In this document: positions 25,064-32,883 of the stretch, piece after piece
How the letters are laid out: each line of letters begins with the position of its first letter
Numbering within the stretch: the first letter of the stretch is position 1
Assembly (NCBI GenBank): GCA_038251625.1
Contig: JBBSBE010000007.1
Location: 1-64,000, forward strand
Direction of reading: 5' to 3'
Length of the DNA: 64,000 nt
Source of the DNA: JBBQXK01 sp038251625
Lineage (GTDB): Bacteria > Pseudomonadota > Alphaproteobacteria > Rhodobacterales > Rhodobacteraceae
Program-made: the position numbers and the translations under genes
The notes under the pieces: generated by a model
The model's input: the letters and a program-made list of their open reading frames with translations, nothing else
What the model was told of the DNA's origin: nothing
The model's database searches: none

Positions 25064-26148
25064 GACACCTGATCGCGCGCGGGAAAGACAAAGCAGCGGT
25101 CGCGCCGGATCATCAGCCAAAGCGTGGTGCCGGGCTTGGGAAGGAACACGCCGGGCACCGATGCCGTCAGGCGTGCCGCGCCGAAATCCATTGCGAAATC
25201 CACCAGACTTTCGCGGCCCAGATAGCGCGCCCGCGTGACCGTGCCGCGCGCGGGCGTGCCGTCCTGCGGGGTGGGATCGGGGCCGCGACCTGCGCGGTCA
25301 AAGTCGATCTTGAGGTGTTGGGGCCGGATCACGATCTCGACCCCGGCCCCGTCCGCGTGGCCGGGGGTCAGAAAGGCGCCAAACGGCGTATCCGTCAGCG
25401 CACCGCGGGAAACCCCCTTGATCACGTTGATATCGCTGAAGAACGCCGCCGCCGCACGGTCCACCGGCGCGTTGTAGATGTTGTAGGGGCTGCCGCGCTG
25501 CACGATCTGGCCGCCCCGCATCAGCGCGATCTCGTCGCCCATCCGCAGGGCTTCGTCCGGTTCGTGCGTGACCAGCAGGACGGCGGTGCCCTCTTCCTTC
25601 AACACCTCGAGCGTGGTGTCGCGGATGCCGTCGCGCAGTCGGTTGTCGAGGCCGGAAAAGGGTTCGTCCATCAGCATCACGCGGGGGCGTGGCGCCAGCG
25701 CGCGGGCCAGTGCCACACGCTGCTGCTCACCGCCCGACAACTGGTGTGGATGCTTGCCGCCAAAACCCGTCAGGTTTACACGCTCCAAGAGCGCCCCCAC
25801 CCGCGCCGCGCGGCCCTCGCCCCGGAGGCCAAAGCCCACGTTCTGCGCCACGGTCAGATGCGGAAAAAGCGCGAAATCCTGAAACATCAGCCCCACCGAC
25901 CGCGCCTCTGGCGGCACGAAGACGCCCGGCCCGCTTACAATCCGCCCGGCGATCCGCACCCGGCCCGCATCCGGCAACTCGACGCCCGCGATCATCCGCA
26001 GCGTGGTGGACTTGCCGCAACCCGACGGGCCGAGAAGGCACATCACCTGCCCCGCCGCCACCGAAAGCGTGACCCCATCCACAACCGGCGCCCCGCCAAA
26101 GCGTCGGGTCAGGCCTTCGGTTTCCAGAAGCGGGTCAGGCAGGGGCAT
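25060..26148 (-). CDS. ABC transporter ATPase, iron(III)/spermidine (FbpC/PotA) type
   Basis: A 362-residue ATPase with Walker A GPSGCGKST at 40-48, signature LSGGEQQRVALARAL, Walker B VMLMDEPFSGLD, H-loop LLVTHEPDEAL and a C-terminal TOBE-like regulatory domain (VEIVIRPQHLKIDF). This is the layout of FbpC/PotA importers. No permease or binding-protein gene stands next to it. The upstream gene in the same direction is an SDR 135 bases away, so it is an orphan ATPase that must pair with partners encoded elsewhere. The substrate is unknown. Confidence 0.9.
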   Translation of the reverse strand: MPLPDPLLETEGLTRRFGGAPVVDGVTLSVAAGQVMCLLGPSGCGKSTTLRMIAGVELPDAGRVRIAGRIVSGPGVFVPPEARSVGLMFQDFALFPHLTVAQNVGFGLRGEGRAARVGALLERVNLTGFGGKHPHQLSGGEQQRVALARALAPRPRVMLMDEPFSGLDNRLRDGIRDTTLEVLKEEGTAVLLVTHEPDEALRMGDEIALMRGGQIVQRGSPYNIYNAPVDRAAAAFFSDINVIKGVSRGALTDTPFGAFLTPGHADGAGVEIVIRPQHLKIDFDRAGRGPDPTPQDGTPARGTVTRARYLGRESLVDFAMDFGAARLTASVPGVFLPKPGTTLWLMIRRDRCFVFPARDQVS

Positions 26149-26283
26149 GTTTTCCGAGCGTTTCCATCGGGATTACCGCGCAGATAACAGCGCAAGCCCC
26201 GCCCTGCAATCCCCAGGCGCCCTGCGCTGCGTGCCATCGGATGAAGGATGTGGGCGCGCATGGGGCCACCATGCGGCCCCGCA

Positions 26284-27063
26284 TCAGATCGTGGCGTTCG
26301 TCGCACCTCCATCCAGAAGGATGTTCTGCGCCACGATAAAGCCCGCATGCTGCGAGCACAGAAACGCGCACATCGCCCCAAACTCGGCCGCCGTTCCGTA
26401 GCGGCGGGTGGGGATCGTCGCCTCGCGGTTGGCCCGCGCCTCTTCGACCGAGATGTTCTGCGCCCGGCTTACACCGCCATCCAAGGCCACCGCGCGGTCG
26501 GTATCATGGATGCCGGGCAGCAGGTTGTTTACCGTCACGCCATACTGCGCCACCTGCCGCGCCGTACCCGCGACATACCCCGTCAGACCCGTGCGCGCCG
26601 CATTGGACAGCCCCAGCGCCGGGACCGGCGCCTTCACCGATTGCGAGGTGATATTCACCACGCGGCCCCAACCACGGTCGATCATCCCGGGCATCAGCGC
26701 CGTCATCAGCGCGATGGGTGTCAGCATGTTGGCATCGAGCGCACGGATGAAATCCGCCCGCCCCCAGTCGGACCAGATACCGGGCGGCGGGCCGCCTGCG
26801 TTGGTGACAAGGATATCCACTGTGCCCGCAGCCTGAAGCACCTGCGCCCGACCCTCCTCGCTGGTGATGTCGGCCGCAACCGTCACCACGTCCACCCCGT
26901 GGGCCGCCCGGATCGCCGCTGCCGTGGCCTCCAGCGCCTCTGCCCCGCGCGCGTTCAGGACCAGCGACACGCCTGCCCCGGCCAGCGCTTCGGCGCAGCC
27001 GCGCCCCAGCCCTTTGGAGCCCGCGCAGACCAGTGCCCGCTTTCCCCTGATACCAAGGTCCAT
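26284..27063 (-). CDS. Atypical short-chain dehydrogenase/reductase-like protein
   Basis: A 259-residue Rossmann-fold protein of the SDR superfamily. The nucleotide loop reads AGSKGLGRG, close to but not identical with TGxxxGxG. NAGGPPPG replaces the usual NNAG. At the place of the catalytic Tyr-x3-Lys there is LSNAAR, so the normal catalytic pair is missing. This fits a known SDR-like subgroup with an imperfect tetrad. ATG 27063 is backed by AGGGAGGG. It may be co-transcribed with the downstream ABC ATPase, and it is divergent from the Hint-domain gene. Activity cannot be assumed. Confidence 0.85.
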   Translation of the reverse strand: MDLGIRGKRALVCAGSKGLGRGCAEALAGAGVSLVLNARGAEALEATAAAIRAAHGVDVVTVAADITSEEGRAQVLQAAGTVDILVTNAGGPPPGIWSDWGRADFIRALDANMLTPIALMTALMPGMIDRGWGRVVNITSQSVKAPVPALGLSNAARTGLTGYVAGTARQVAQYGVTVNNLLPGIHDTDRAVALDGGVSRAQNISVEEARANREATIPTRRYGTAAEFGAMCAFLCSQHAGFIVAQNILLDGGATNATI

Positions 27064-27094
27064 CCGACCCTCCCTTGTGCTGATGCCTGCTTGG

Positions 27095-27156
27095 GTTAGC
27101 AGGACTGCCCGGGTGAGGAAAGGCCACGTTGACGCTTGGGTAGGCAGTCTGCTAAC
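27095..27156. promoter_or_regulatory. Long imperfect inverted repeat between divergent SDR and Hint genes
   Basis: GTTAGCAGGACTGCC (27095-27109) and GGCAGTCTGCTAAC (27143-27156) are reverse complements apart from one extra G. The arms point outward, one toward each divergent gene. A TTGACG (27129-27134) lies between them and could be a -35 element for the Hint gene, but no good -10 follows. A shared regulator of both genes is the likeliest reading. Confidence 0.45.
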
Positions 27157-27164
27157 CGCCAAAC

Positions 27165-28196
27165 TTGCCCCATACGGCACCATCGGAGTGTTTGGACTTG
27201 CCGCAGCCTGCCGCATCCTCGCCTGTCGCGCAGACCTGCCAGGTCTTCGTCGCCGGTGATATCTTTGTCAGCCAGGGCGTAAACGTCGGTGAAGGGCTGG
27301 CGCTTCCCGAAGACGTTTGCGCGGGCGATATCTATCGGCTGGACCCCGAGGCAAGGCCCTTGCGGCTTGCGCTTGGGCACGGGGTCGGCGGGCAAAGCGT
27401 CGCCGACGGATCCGAGATTGGCATGGCGGGTGCGGCGGTGCGCCTGATCGCGCGCTACCGCATGATGGGCGGGGGCGGCGAAGGCATGGACCTTCTGCTG
27501 ATTGATATCGAGGGGGCCGATCTCTGCACGCTGCCCTTGTCTCCCATGGCCGTCCGCTCGGATTACACGCTGTTGTCGGTGGAACAGGACCCGGGCAAGG
27601 TTCAATTGTCAGACCTGATCTGCATGTCCTTTGCACGCGGGACGCTGATCACGCTCGGCGATGGCCGCCAAAGCCCGATCGAGGCGCTGGCGCCCGGCAC
27701 CCTGGTGCTGACCCGCGATCACGGGCGACAGCCGGTGCGCTGGGTGGGCAGGGCCACGCTGCGGGCGGTGGGCAGTTTTGCGCCCGTCGTCATCACCAAG
27801 GGTACGCTTGGCAATGCGGGTGATCTGATCGTCAGCCCACACCACCGCATCTTTCTCTACCAGCGCCAGCGCAAGGCAGGGATGGGCACGTCGGAGGTTC
27901 TGGTGCAGGCCAAGCATCTGGTGAACGACGAAACCGTGTTTCGCCATCAGGGCGGCTTTGTCGATTACTTCAGCCTTGTGTTCGACGCGCACGAGATCAT
28001 CTATGCCGAAGGGATCCCGGTCGAAAGCCTGATGGTCAACGAGGCCACCGTCACGCGCCTGCCCGCCGAATTCGCCGAAGACCTGCGCGCCCGGTTTCCG
28101 GGCCTGAGCCAGGTTCAGCATTTCGGCACCGAAGCGGATGCCGGTGCCGTTGATGCCTTGGTGCCGGGCCTGAAGGGCGGGCCGGGCCGACGCTAG
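27165..28196 (+). CDS. Hint (Hedgehog/intein)-domain protein
   Basis: A 343-residue protein of the Hint-domain group that is frequent in Rhodobacterales. The N-terminal 145 residues are beta-rich (VFVAGDIFVSQGVNVG, DVCAGDIYRLDPEA). The Hint module spans about 153-320 (FARGTLI, LAPGTLVLTRDHGRQPVRWVG, IVSPHHRIFL, IYAEGIPVESLMVNE). Residues 153-156 read C-M-S-F, so the residue just before Phe, normally the Cys nucleophile, is Ser155. The best start is TTG 27165, as no upstream ATG exists and later ones would cut the family N-terminus. Role unknown; relatives are predicted self-processing or secreted proteins. Confidence 0.85.
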   Translation: MPHTAPSECLDLPQPAASSPVAQTCQVFVAGDIFVSQGVNVGEGLALPEDVCAGDIYRLDPEARPLRLALGHGVGGQSVADGSEIGMAGAAVRLIARYRMMGGGGEGMDLLLIDIEGADLCTLPLSPMAVRSDYTLLSVEQDPGKVQLSDLICMSFARGTLITLGDGRQSPIEALAPGTLVLTRDHGRQPVRWVGRATLRAVGSFAPVVITKGTLGNAGDLIVSPHHRIFLYQRQRKAGMGTSEVLVQAKHLVNDETVFRHQGGFVDYFSLVFDAHEIIYAEGIPVESLMVNEATVTRLPAEFAEDLRARFPGLSQVQHFGTEADAGAVDALVPGLKGGPGRR

Positions 28197-28561
28197 GACG
28201 CGCCGTAGAAGAATTCTTCCCGCACGATCTTGCCATCGGCCACGTGATAGACGGCGACCTCGCGCATCTGCATGCGCTCTTTGGTTTCCTTTGTCTCGAC
28301 ATCCATGCCGAAGATTACGGCAAACCGATCATCGCCATGGACGAACGGGCCTTCGACAGTGGCGCCGTGGATGATGTGCGCGCTTTCCCACCAGTCATGC
28401 TTGCCATGGATACCGGCAAGGCCCTTCGTCTCGCGTCCGCCGCCCATATCTGCAGCCTCGACCGACACCGCGTCGGGGGCGTACAATTTGTCGAGGTTTG
28501 CGCTTGCGCGCCCCTCGCGGCAGCCTGCGACCAGTTCGTTTGCAATGTCGGTCAGCGTCAT
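28193..28561 (-). CDS. NTF2/SnoaL-like protein
   Basis: A 122-residue single-domain protein of the NTF2-like cone fold (LDKLYAPDAVSVEA, HIIHGATVEGPFVHGDDRFAVIFGMD, REVAVYHVADGKIVREEFFY). Members are small hydrolases, isomerases or binding proteins. ATG 28561 is preferred over an ATG 21 bases upstream because GAGGA lies five bases before it. Its end overlaps the convergent Hint gene by four bases. Nothing around it points to a substrate. Confidence 0.82.
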   Translation of the reverse strand: MTLTDIANELVAGCREGRASANLDKLYAPDAVSVEAADMGGGRETKGLAGIHGKHDWWESAHIIHGATVEGPFVHGDDRFAVIFGMDVETKETKERMQMREVAVYHVADGKIVREEFFYGAS

Positions 28562-28671
28562 GGCGTCCTCACAGATGTTCATTTATTGTTCTCACCCTAC
28601 GCGCATTTCATGACGCGATCAAGACAGGCCTGCCCGTTGCGCTTGGCCACGGCTGGCCCTATAGCCCGGCC

Positions 28672-30267
28672 ATGCAGAACCGCGCCGCCCTTCCGCCTGA
28701 AATCGCCCGACGTCGCACCTTCGCGATCATCTCGCACCCCGATGCGGGCAAGACCACGCTGACCGAAAAGTTCCTGCTGTTTGGCGGCGCGATCCAGATG
28801 GCCGGTCAGGTGCGCGCAAAGGGCGAGGCGCGGCGCACGCGGTCAGACTTCATGAAACTGGAGCAGGAGCGCGGCATTTCCGTTTCCGCTTCGGCGATGA
28901 GTTTCGAGTATGGCACCTACCGCTTCAATCTGGTCGATACCCCCGGCCACAGCGACTTTTCCGAAGATACCTACCGCACGCTGACCGCAGTCGATGCCGC
29001 GATCATGGTTATTGACGGAGCAAAGGGCGTGGAAAGCCAGACGCGCAAGCTGTTCGAGGTTTGCCGGTTGCGCGACCTGCCGATCCTGACCTTCTGCAAC
29101 AAGATGGACCGCGAAAGCCGCGACACGTTCGAGATCATCGACGAGATTCAGGAAAACCTTGCCATCGACGTGGCCCCCGCCTCCTGGCCCATCGGGACGG
29201 GGCGCGATTTCCTTGGATGCTACGACATCCTGCACGACCGGCTGGAACTGATGGACCGTGCCGATCGCAACCGGGTCGCGGAATCCATCAAGATCAACGG
29301 CCTCAGCGACCCCAAGCTGGCCCAGCACATTCCGGCCGATCTTCTGAAGACATTCCTGGAAGAGCTTGAAATGGCGCGGGAACTCTTGCCGGCCTTCAAC
29401 CGCGAAAATTTCCTCAACGGCTCGCTCACGCCGATCTGGTTCGGTTCGGCGATCAACTCGTTCGGTGTCAAGGAACTGATGGACGGCATGGGCGAGTGGG
29501 GGCCAGAGCCGCAGATCCAGCGCGCCAAGGAGCGCGAGATCCTTCCCGAGGAACCGGTGGTCACGGGCTTTGTCTTCAAGGTTCAGGCCAACATGGACCC
29601 CAAGCACCGCGACCGCGTGGCTTTCGTCCGCCTCGCCTCGGGCCACTTCATCCGCGGCATGAAGCTTACCCACGTGCGCACGAAAAAACCGATGGCCGTG
29701 GCGAACCCGGTGATGTTCCTCGCCGCCGACCGGGAACTGGCGGAAGAGGCTTGGGCCGGCGATATCATCGGCATCCCGAACCACGGACAATTGCGCATTG
29801 GCGACGCACTGACCGAAGGCGAGGCGCTGCGCTTCACGGGCATCCCGTCCTTCGCGCCGGAACTTTTGCAAGGCGTGCGCGCGGGCGATCCGATGAAGGC
29901 CAAGCATCTGGAAAAGGCGCTCATGCAATTCGCCGAGGAAGGGGCCGCCAAGGTCTTCAAGCCGCAGATCGGATCGGGCTTCATCGTCGGTGTGGTCGGG
30001 GCGCTGCAATTTGATGTTCTGGCCAGCCGGATCGAGCAGGAATATGCCCTGCCCGTGCGGTTCGAGCCTTCGGCCTTTACCTCGGCCCGCTGGGTCACCG
30101 GGCCGAAGGCGGAGGTTGAAAAGTTTGCATCCGTCAACAAGGGCCACCTTGCCACCGACCATGACGGCGACATGGTGTACCTGACCCGTCTGAAGTGGGA
30201 TATCGACCGGATCGAGCGCGACCATCCCGCTCTGAAACTCACCGCCACCAAAGAGATGATGGTCTGA
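28672..30267 (+). CDS. prfC: Peptide chain release factor 3
   Basis: A 531-residue translational GTPase that recycles release factors 1 and 2 from the ribosome after peptide release. The P-loop SHPDAGKT is at residues 21-28. Switch regions show RGISVSAS and DTPGHSDF, and the specificity motif is NKMD. The overall length equals E. coli RF3. ATG 28672 gives the standard N-terminus; an upstream in-frame start at 28498 would overlap the divergent NTF2-like gene. It stands as a single gene. Confidence 0.97.
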   Translation: MQNRAALPPEIARRRTFAIISHPDAGKTTLTEKFLLFGGAIQMAGQVRAKGEARRTRSDFMKLEQERGISVSASAMSFEYGTYRFNLVDTPGHSDFSEDTYRTLTAVDAAIMVIDGAKGVESQTRKLFEVCRLRDLPILTFCNKMDRESRDTFEIIDEIQENLAIDVAPASWPIGTGRDFLGCYDILHDRLELMDRADRNRVAESIKINGLSDPKLAQHIPADLLKTFLEELEMARELLPAFNRENFLNGSLTPIWFGSAINSFGVKELMDGMGEWGPEPQIQRAKEREILPEEPVVTGFVFKVQANMDPKHRDRVAFVRLASGHFIRGMKLTHVRTKKPMAVANPVMFLAADRELAEEAWAGDIIGIPNHGQLRIGDALTEGEALRFTGIPSFAPELLQGVRAGDPMKAKHLEKALMQFAEEGAAKVFKPQIGSGFIVGVVGALQFDVLASRIEQEYALPVRFEPSAFTSARWVTGPKAEVEKFASVNKGHLATDHDGDMVYLTRLKWDIDRIERDHPALKLTATKEMMV

Positions 30268-30403
30268 GCCAACCCTCTGCCAATTGTGGCAAATTTGACG
30301 AAAAATCTATGGGTTGAGACCAACGATGCGCCAAAAGGGTGGCGCCCTCTGTCCACGTTTGTCACGCTTTGCACAAAAGACGGAAAGTCGGGCAGGACGG
30401 TCA

Positions 30404-31987
30404 ATGCAGGCGCTGGCAGAATGCGCAACCCGCGGCGTGGATTTCGCCGTGGCGTTTCGATATCAATACGCGATCTCCCGGCAGCCCGTTGAGGCGGCGG
30501 GCTTCAACGTGCATCCCTTTGCAGGGCACTTCGTCAGTACCGGCAACGCGGTGCGCGTATCGCGTTTGCGGGACGCGCACGGGATGAGCTTTGGTCTGCT
30601 TCTCGGTATCGCCGTCGATGGTGGCGGGCTTCTTGGGGCCGAATGCAGCATCCCCGATATCGACTGCCACGACGAGGCCCCCTTCGCGGCACTTGAAGGC
30701 TGGCTGGAAACGCTGACCGGGCGGTACACGCTGCTAGCAGCGATTGGCGGCGACGTGCGGGTTTACTGCGATGCGACGGGCATGAACGGCGTGGTCTATA
30801 ACCGAAAGCTGCGGCGGGTGGCAGCCTCGCTTTACCTTGCCATTGACGATGCGGTGATGGAGCGCCCGGATTATGACCACGCCGCAGTGGCAGAGCGTGG
30901 CGCAAAGTACACCCTCTTTGACACGCGCGACCGCCGGGTGCGACGGCTCAATCCAAATTGCTGGCTTGATCTCAGGACGTTCCGCGAAACCCGGTTCTGG
31001 CCCCGCGCAGACCAGTCCTTCCATCTCGACAAGGCCGACTATGCGGAAGCCTACAGCCAGATCATCGACGCCGGGCGGCATGTGACCGAGGCGCTGATCG
31101 CGGGTTTACCCTGCGCCCTGCCGATCACGGGCGGACGCGACAGCCGCATCATCGCGGGCTTTGCCCAAGGGCGGCTCGGGCGGTTGCGTCACGTCTTTAC
31201 CCACATCACCAACTACGGCACGCGCAAAGATGCCGCCATCGCGCGCCATGTGGCCGATGCCCTGCGGGTCCCGCTTGAAGTGCACGATTTCAAGACGGAT
31301 CGCATCCCTGCTGACGATCTGGCGCGCGAAACCGCGATCTGGCAGGTGGCGACGGGTCTTGATGGCCCCCCACCCACGAACGTGGGCAAGGGCGTCAGCA
31401 GGTTTCTCGCGGAGGACACGGTGATCCTGCGCGGCCACCAGACCGATATCCTGCGCGCCGTTTTTCTGGACCGCAAGGGCGAGGCGGCACGCGCCGATCT
31501 GATATGGCAAGTCAAACGGCTGATGCCGGTGCCCTACCCCGAATTCACCCGCAAGATCTTTCGCCGCTTCGGTGCCCGCTACAAGGCCTGGGTCGATGCG
31601 TTGCCCGGCTGCGTGCGCGAAAAATCGGTCGATATGATGTTCGCGGAAATCTACTATTGCGCATCGCTCGGCCTCACTTTCCCCGGGCTTGTGCACCATT
31701 TCTACCTGTCGCCGTTCAACAGTCGCCGGATGATCGGCCTGTCGATGAGCTTTGATGACGAATATCGCCACGAAAGCCTTGCCGTCGATGACCTGATCTA
31801 CCGGATGAATCCAGCCCTGCATCACGTTCCGCTTGACTATGAAACCGGGGCCCTGCTCGACGATCTGGAAGACCCCGCCTATCGCCGCGCGGTGGTGCGC
31901 CTGCGCGTGATGAAGACGACAGCGCGCGCGGCAGCCGTTTCAGCGCGTGTGGCCACACGACGGACGATCAGTCGGAAGAGGAGGTGA
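30404..31987 (+). CDS. Asparagine-synthase-like protein with degenerate glutaminase half
   Basis: A 527-residue cytosolic protein that resembles AsnB-type enzymes. Residues near 105-145 (GRYTLLAAIGG, DATGMNGVVYN) look like the end of a class II glutamine amidotransferase domain, but there is no Cys at position 2, so glutamine hydrolysis is unlikely. The PP-loop ATP site reads ITGGRDSR at 241-248, followed by HVFTHITNYGTRKDAAIARHVA as in asparagine-synthase domains. Such proteins adenylate carboxylates in amidation, capsule or peptide-modification pathways. ATG 30404 with AGGA upstream is preferred to TTG 30314. It is coupled to the next gene by a GTGA overlap. Confidence 0.7.
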   Translation: MQALAECATRGVDFAVAFRYQYAISRQPVEAAGFNVHPFAGHFVSTGNAVRVSRLRDAHGMSFGLLLGIAVDGGGLLGAECSIPDIDCHDEAPFAALEGWLETLTGRYTLLAAIGGDVRVYCDATGMNGVVYNRKLRRVAASLYLAIDDAVMERPDYDHAAVAERGAKYTLFDTRDRRVRRLNPNCWLDLRTFRETRFWPRADQSFHLDKADYAEAYSQIIDAGRHVTEALIAGLPCALPITGGRDSRIIAGFAQGRLGRLRHVFTHITNYGTRKDAAIARHVADALRVPLEVHDFKTDRIPADDLARETAIWQVATGLDGPPPTNVGKGVSRFLAEDTVILRGHQTDILRAVFLDRKGEAARADLIWQVKRLMPVPYPEFTRKIFRRFGARYKAWVDALPGCVREKSVDMMFAEIYYCASLGLTFPGLVHHFYLSPFNSRRMIGLSMSFDDEYRHESLAVDDLIYRMNPALHHVPLDYETGALLDDLEDPAYRRAVVRLRVMKTTARAAAVSARVATRRTISRKRR

Positions 31988-32757
31988 CCTTGGCATCCGC
32001 GCTGACCTATCCCGGTGCACCGGAAACGATGATTGCGCTATGGGAAAAGCGCCGCGGTCGACTTGGCTTTGCAGAAGGCGAGGCGCTGCCCGCGCCGGAC
32101 GTGGATCTGGCATCGCTTGCGCGTACCCCGGCCGCGCCGCCCGGACGGCTGGCAAACGGCGCGAGCGCGCATGCGTCCAAGGCGCATGCGTTGCGCGAGG
32201 AATTGCAGGGATTGTCAGAGCTTGCGGTCCTTCATGCGGTACTGGTCAGCCATCTTCGCAAACGCCGCCAGCCGCGCGTGGCAGCGCCGCTCTTTCTGCG
32301 GATGTGGGCGGAGGAGGGGCCGACGTTGATGGCAGAGCTGCCCCTGCGGTGGCTGATATCTGCCGCGATCACCTTCGGCCAGCATGGCGCCACGCCCGGT
32401 CAGCGCCTTCTGGGAAGCGAATTGAATGTGCTTTTCAGTCTGATGAAGCTTTACGAGTTTGAGCGTCTGCATTCGGGCCAGACGCCCGATGCCCCGTTCC
32501 GCCGCAAGCGCGCCGACGCCTCCCTTCCAATGGGGATGGAGCCTTTTGCGCTGGCAAGCGGTGGCCTTGACATCAATCTGCTGGCACCGATGTGGCAGCG
32601 GGCGGAAAAGATGCCGGTTCTGGGGCCGCTCGCCTGCGATCTTCTGGAGCGGCTGAACGCCGATCCTGGTGGTGTCTTTCGGCGCATTGGCGTCATGCGG
32701 GCCGAACAGGCGGCCAAACGTGCGGCCAAACGCATCGGCAAAGCCACGGAAACTTGA
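31984..32757 (+). CDS. Unknown protein coupled to the asparagine-synthase-like gene
   Basis: A 257-residue protein that I do not recognise. It starts with GTG 31984 (GTGA overlap, AGAGGAG upstream), so it should be made together with the asparagine-synthase-like protein. It is largely helical, soluble and basic at the C-terminus (AEQAAKRAAKRIGKATET). Stretches such as RVAAPLFLRMWAEEGPTLMAELPLRWLISAAIT suggest a packed helical bundle. No signal peptide or membrane segment is evident. A partner or substrate-carrier role for the upstream enzyme is plausible. Confidence 0.7.
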   Translation: MTLASALTYPGAPETMIALWEKRRGRLGFAEGEALPAPDVDLASLARTPAAPPGRLANGASAHASKAHALREELQGLSELAVLHAVLVSHLRKRRQPRVAAPLFLRMWAEEGPTLMAELPLRWLISAAITFGQHGATPGQRLLGSELNVLFSLMKLYEFERLHSGQTPDAPFRRKRADASLPMGMEPFALASGGLDINLLAPMWQRAEKMPVLGPLACDLLERLNADPGGVFRRIGVMRAEQAAKRAAKRIGKATET

Positions 32758-32883
32758 CCTTCGCCGCGCTTTGGGCTAGGCGCGCGGAGTGGGGCATCGG
32801 CCCCGCACGACGCCGGGACGCCCGGATACTTTTGCGTCCCTCCTTTTTCCCTTGCGGCCCGATGCCGCAATAACAGGACGCAC

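Noticed and set aside
27129..27157. TTGACG and CTAACC as a promoter for the Hint gene
   Set aside because: The -10 is poor and would put the transcript start almost at the start codon; kept only as a remark on the inverted repeat.
30296..30320. TTGACG before the asparagine-synthase-like gene
   Set aside because: No acceptable -10 at 16-18 bases; not called.
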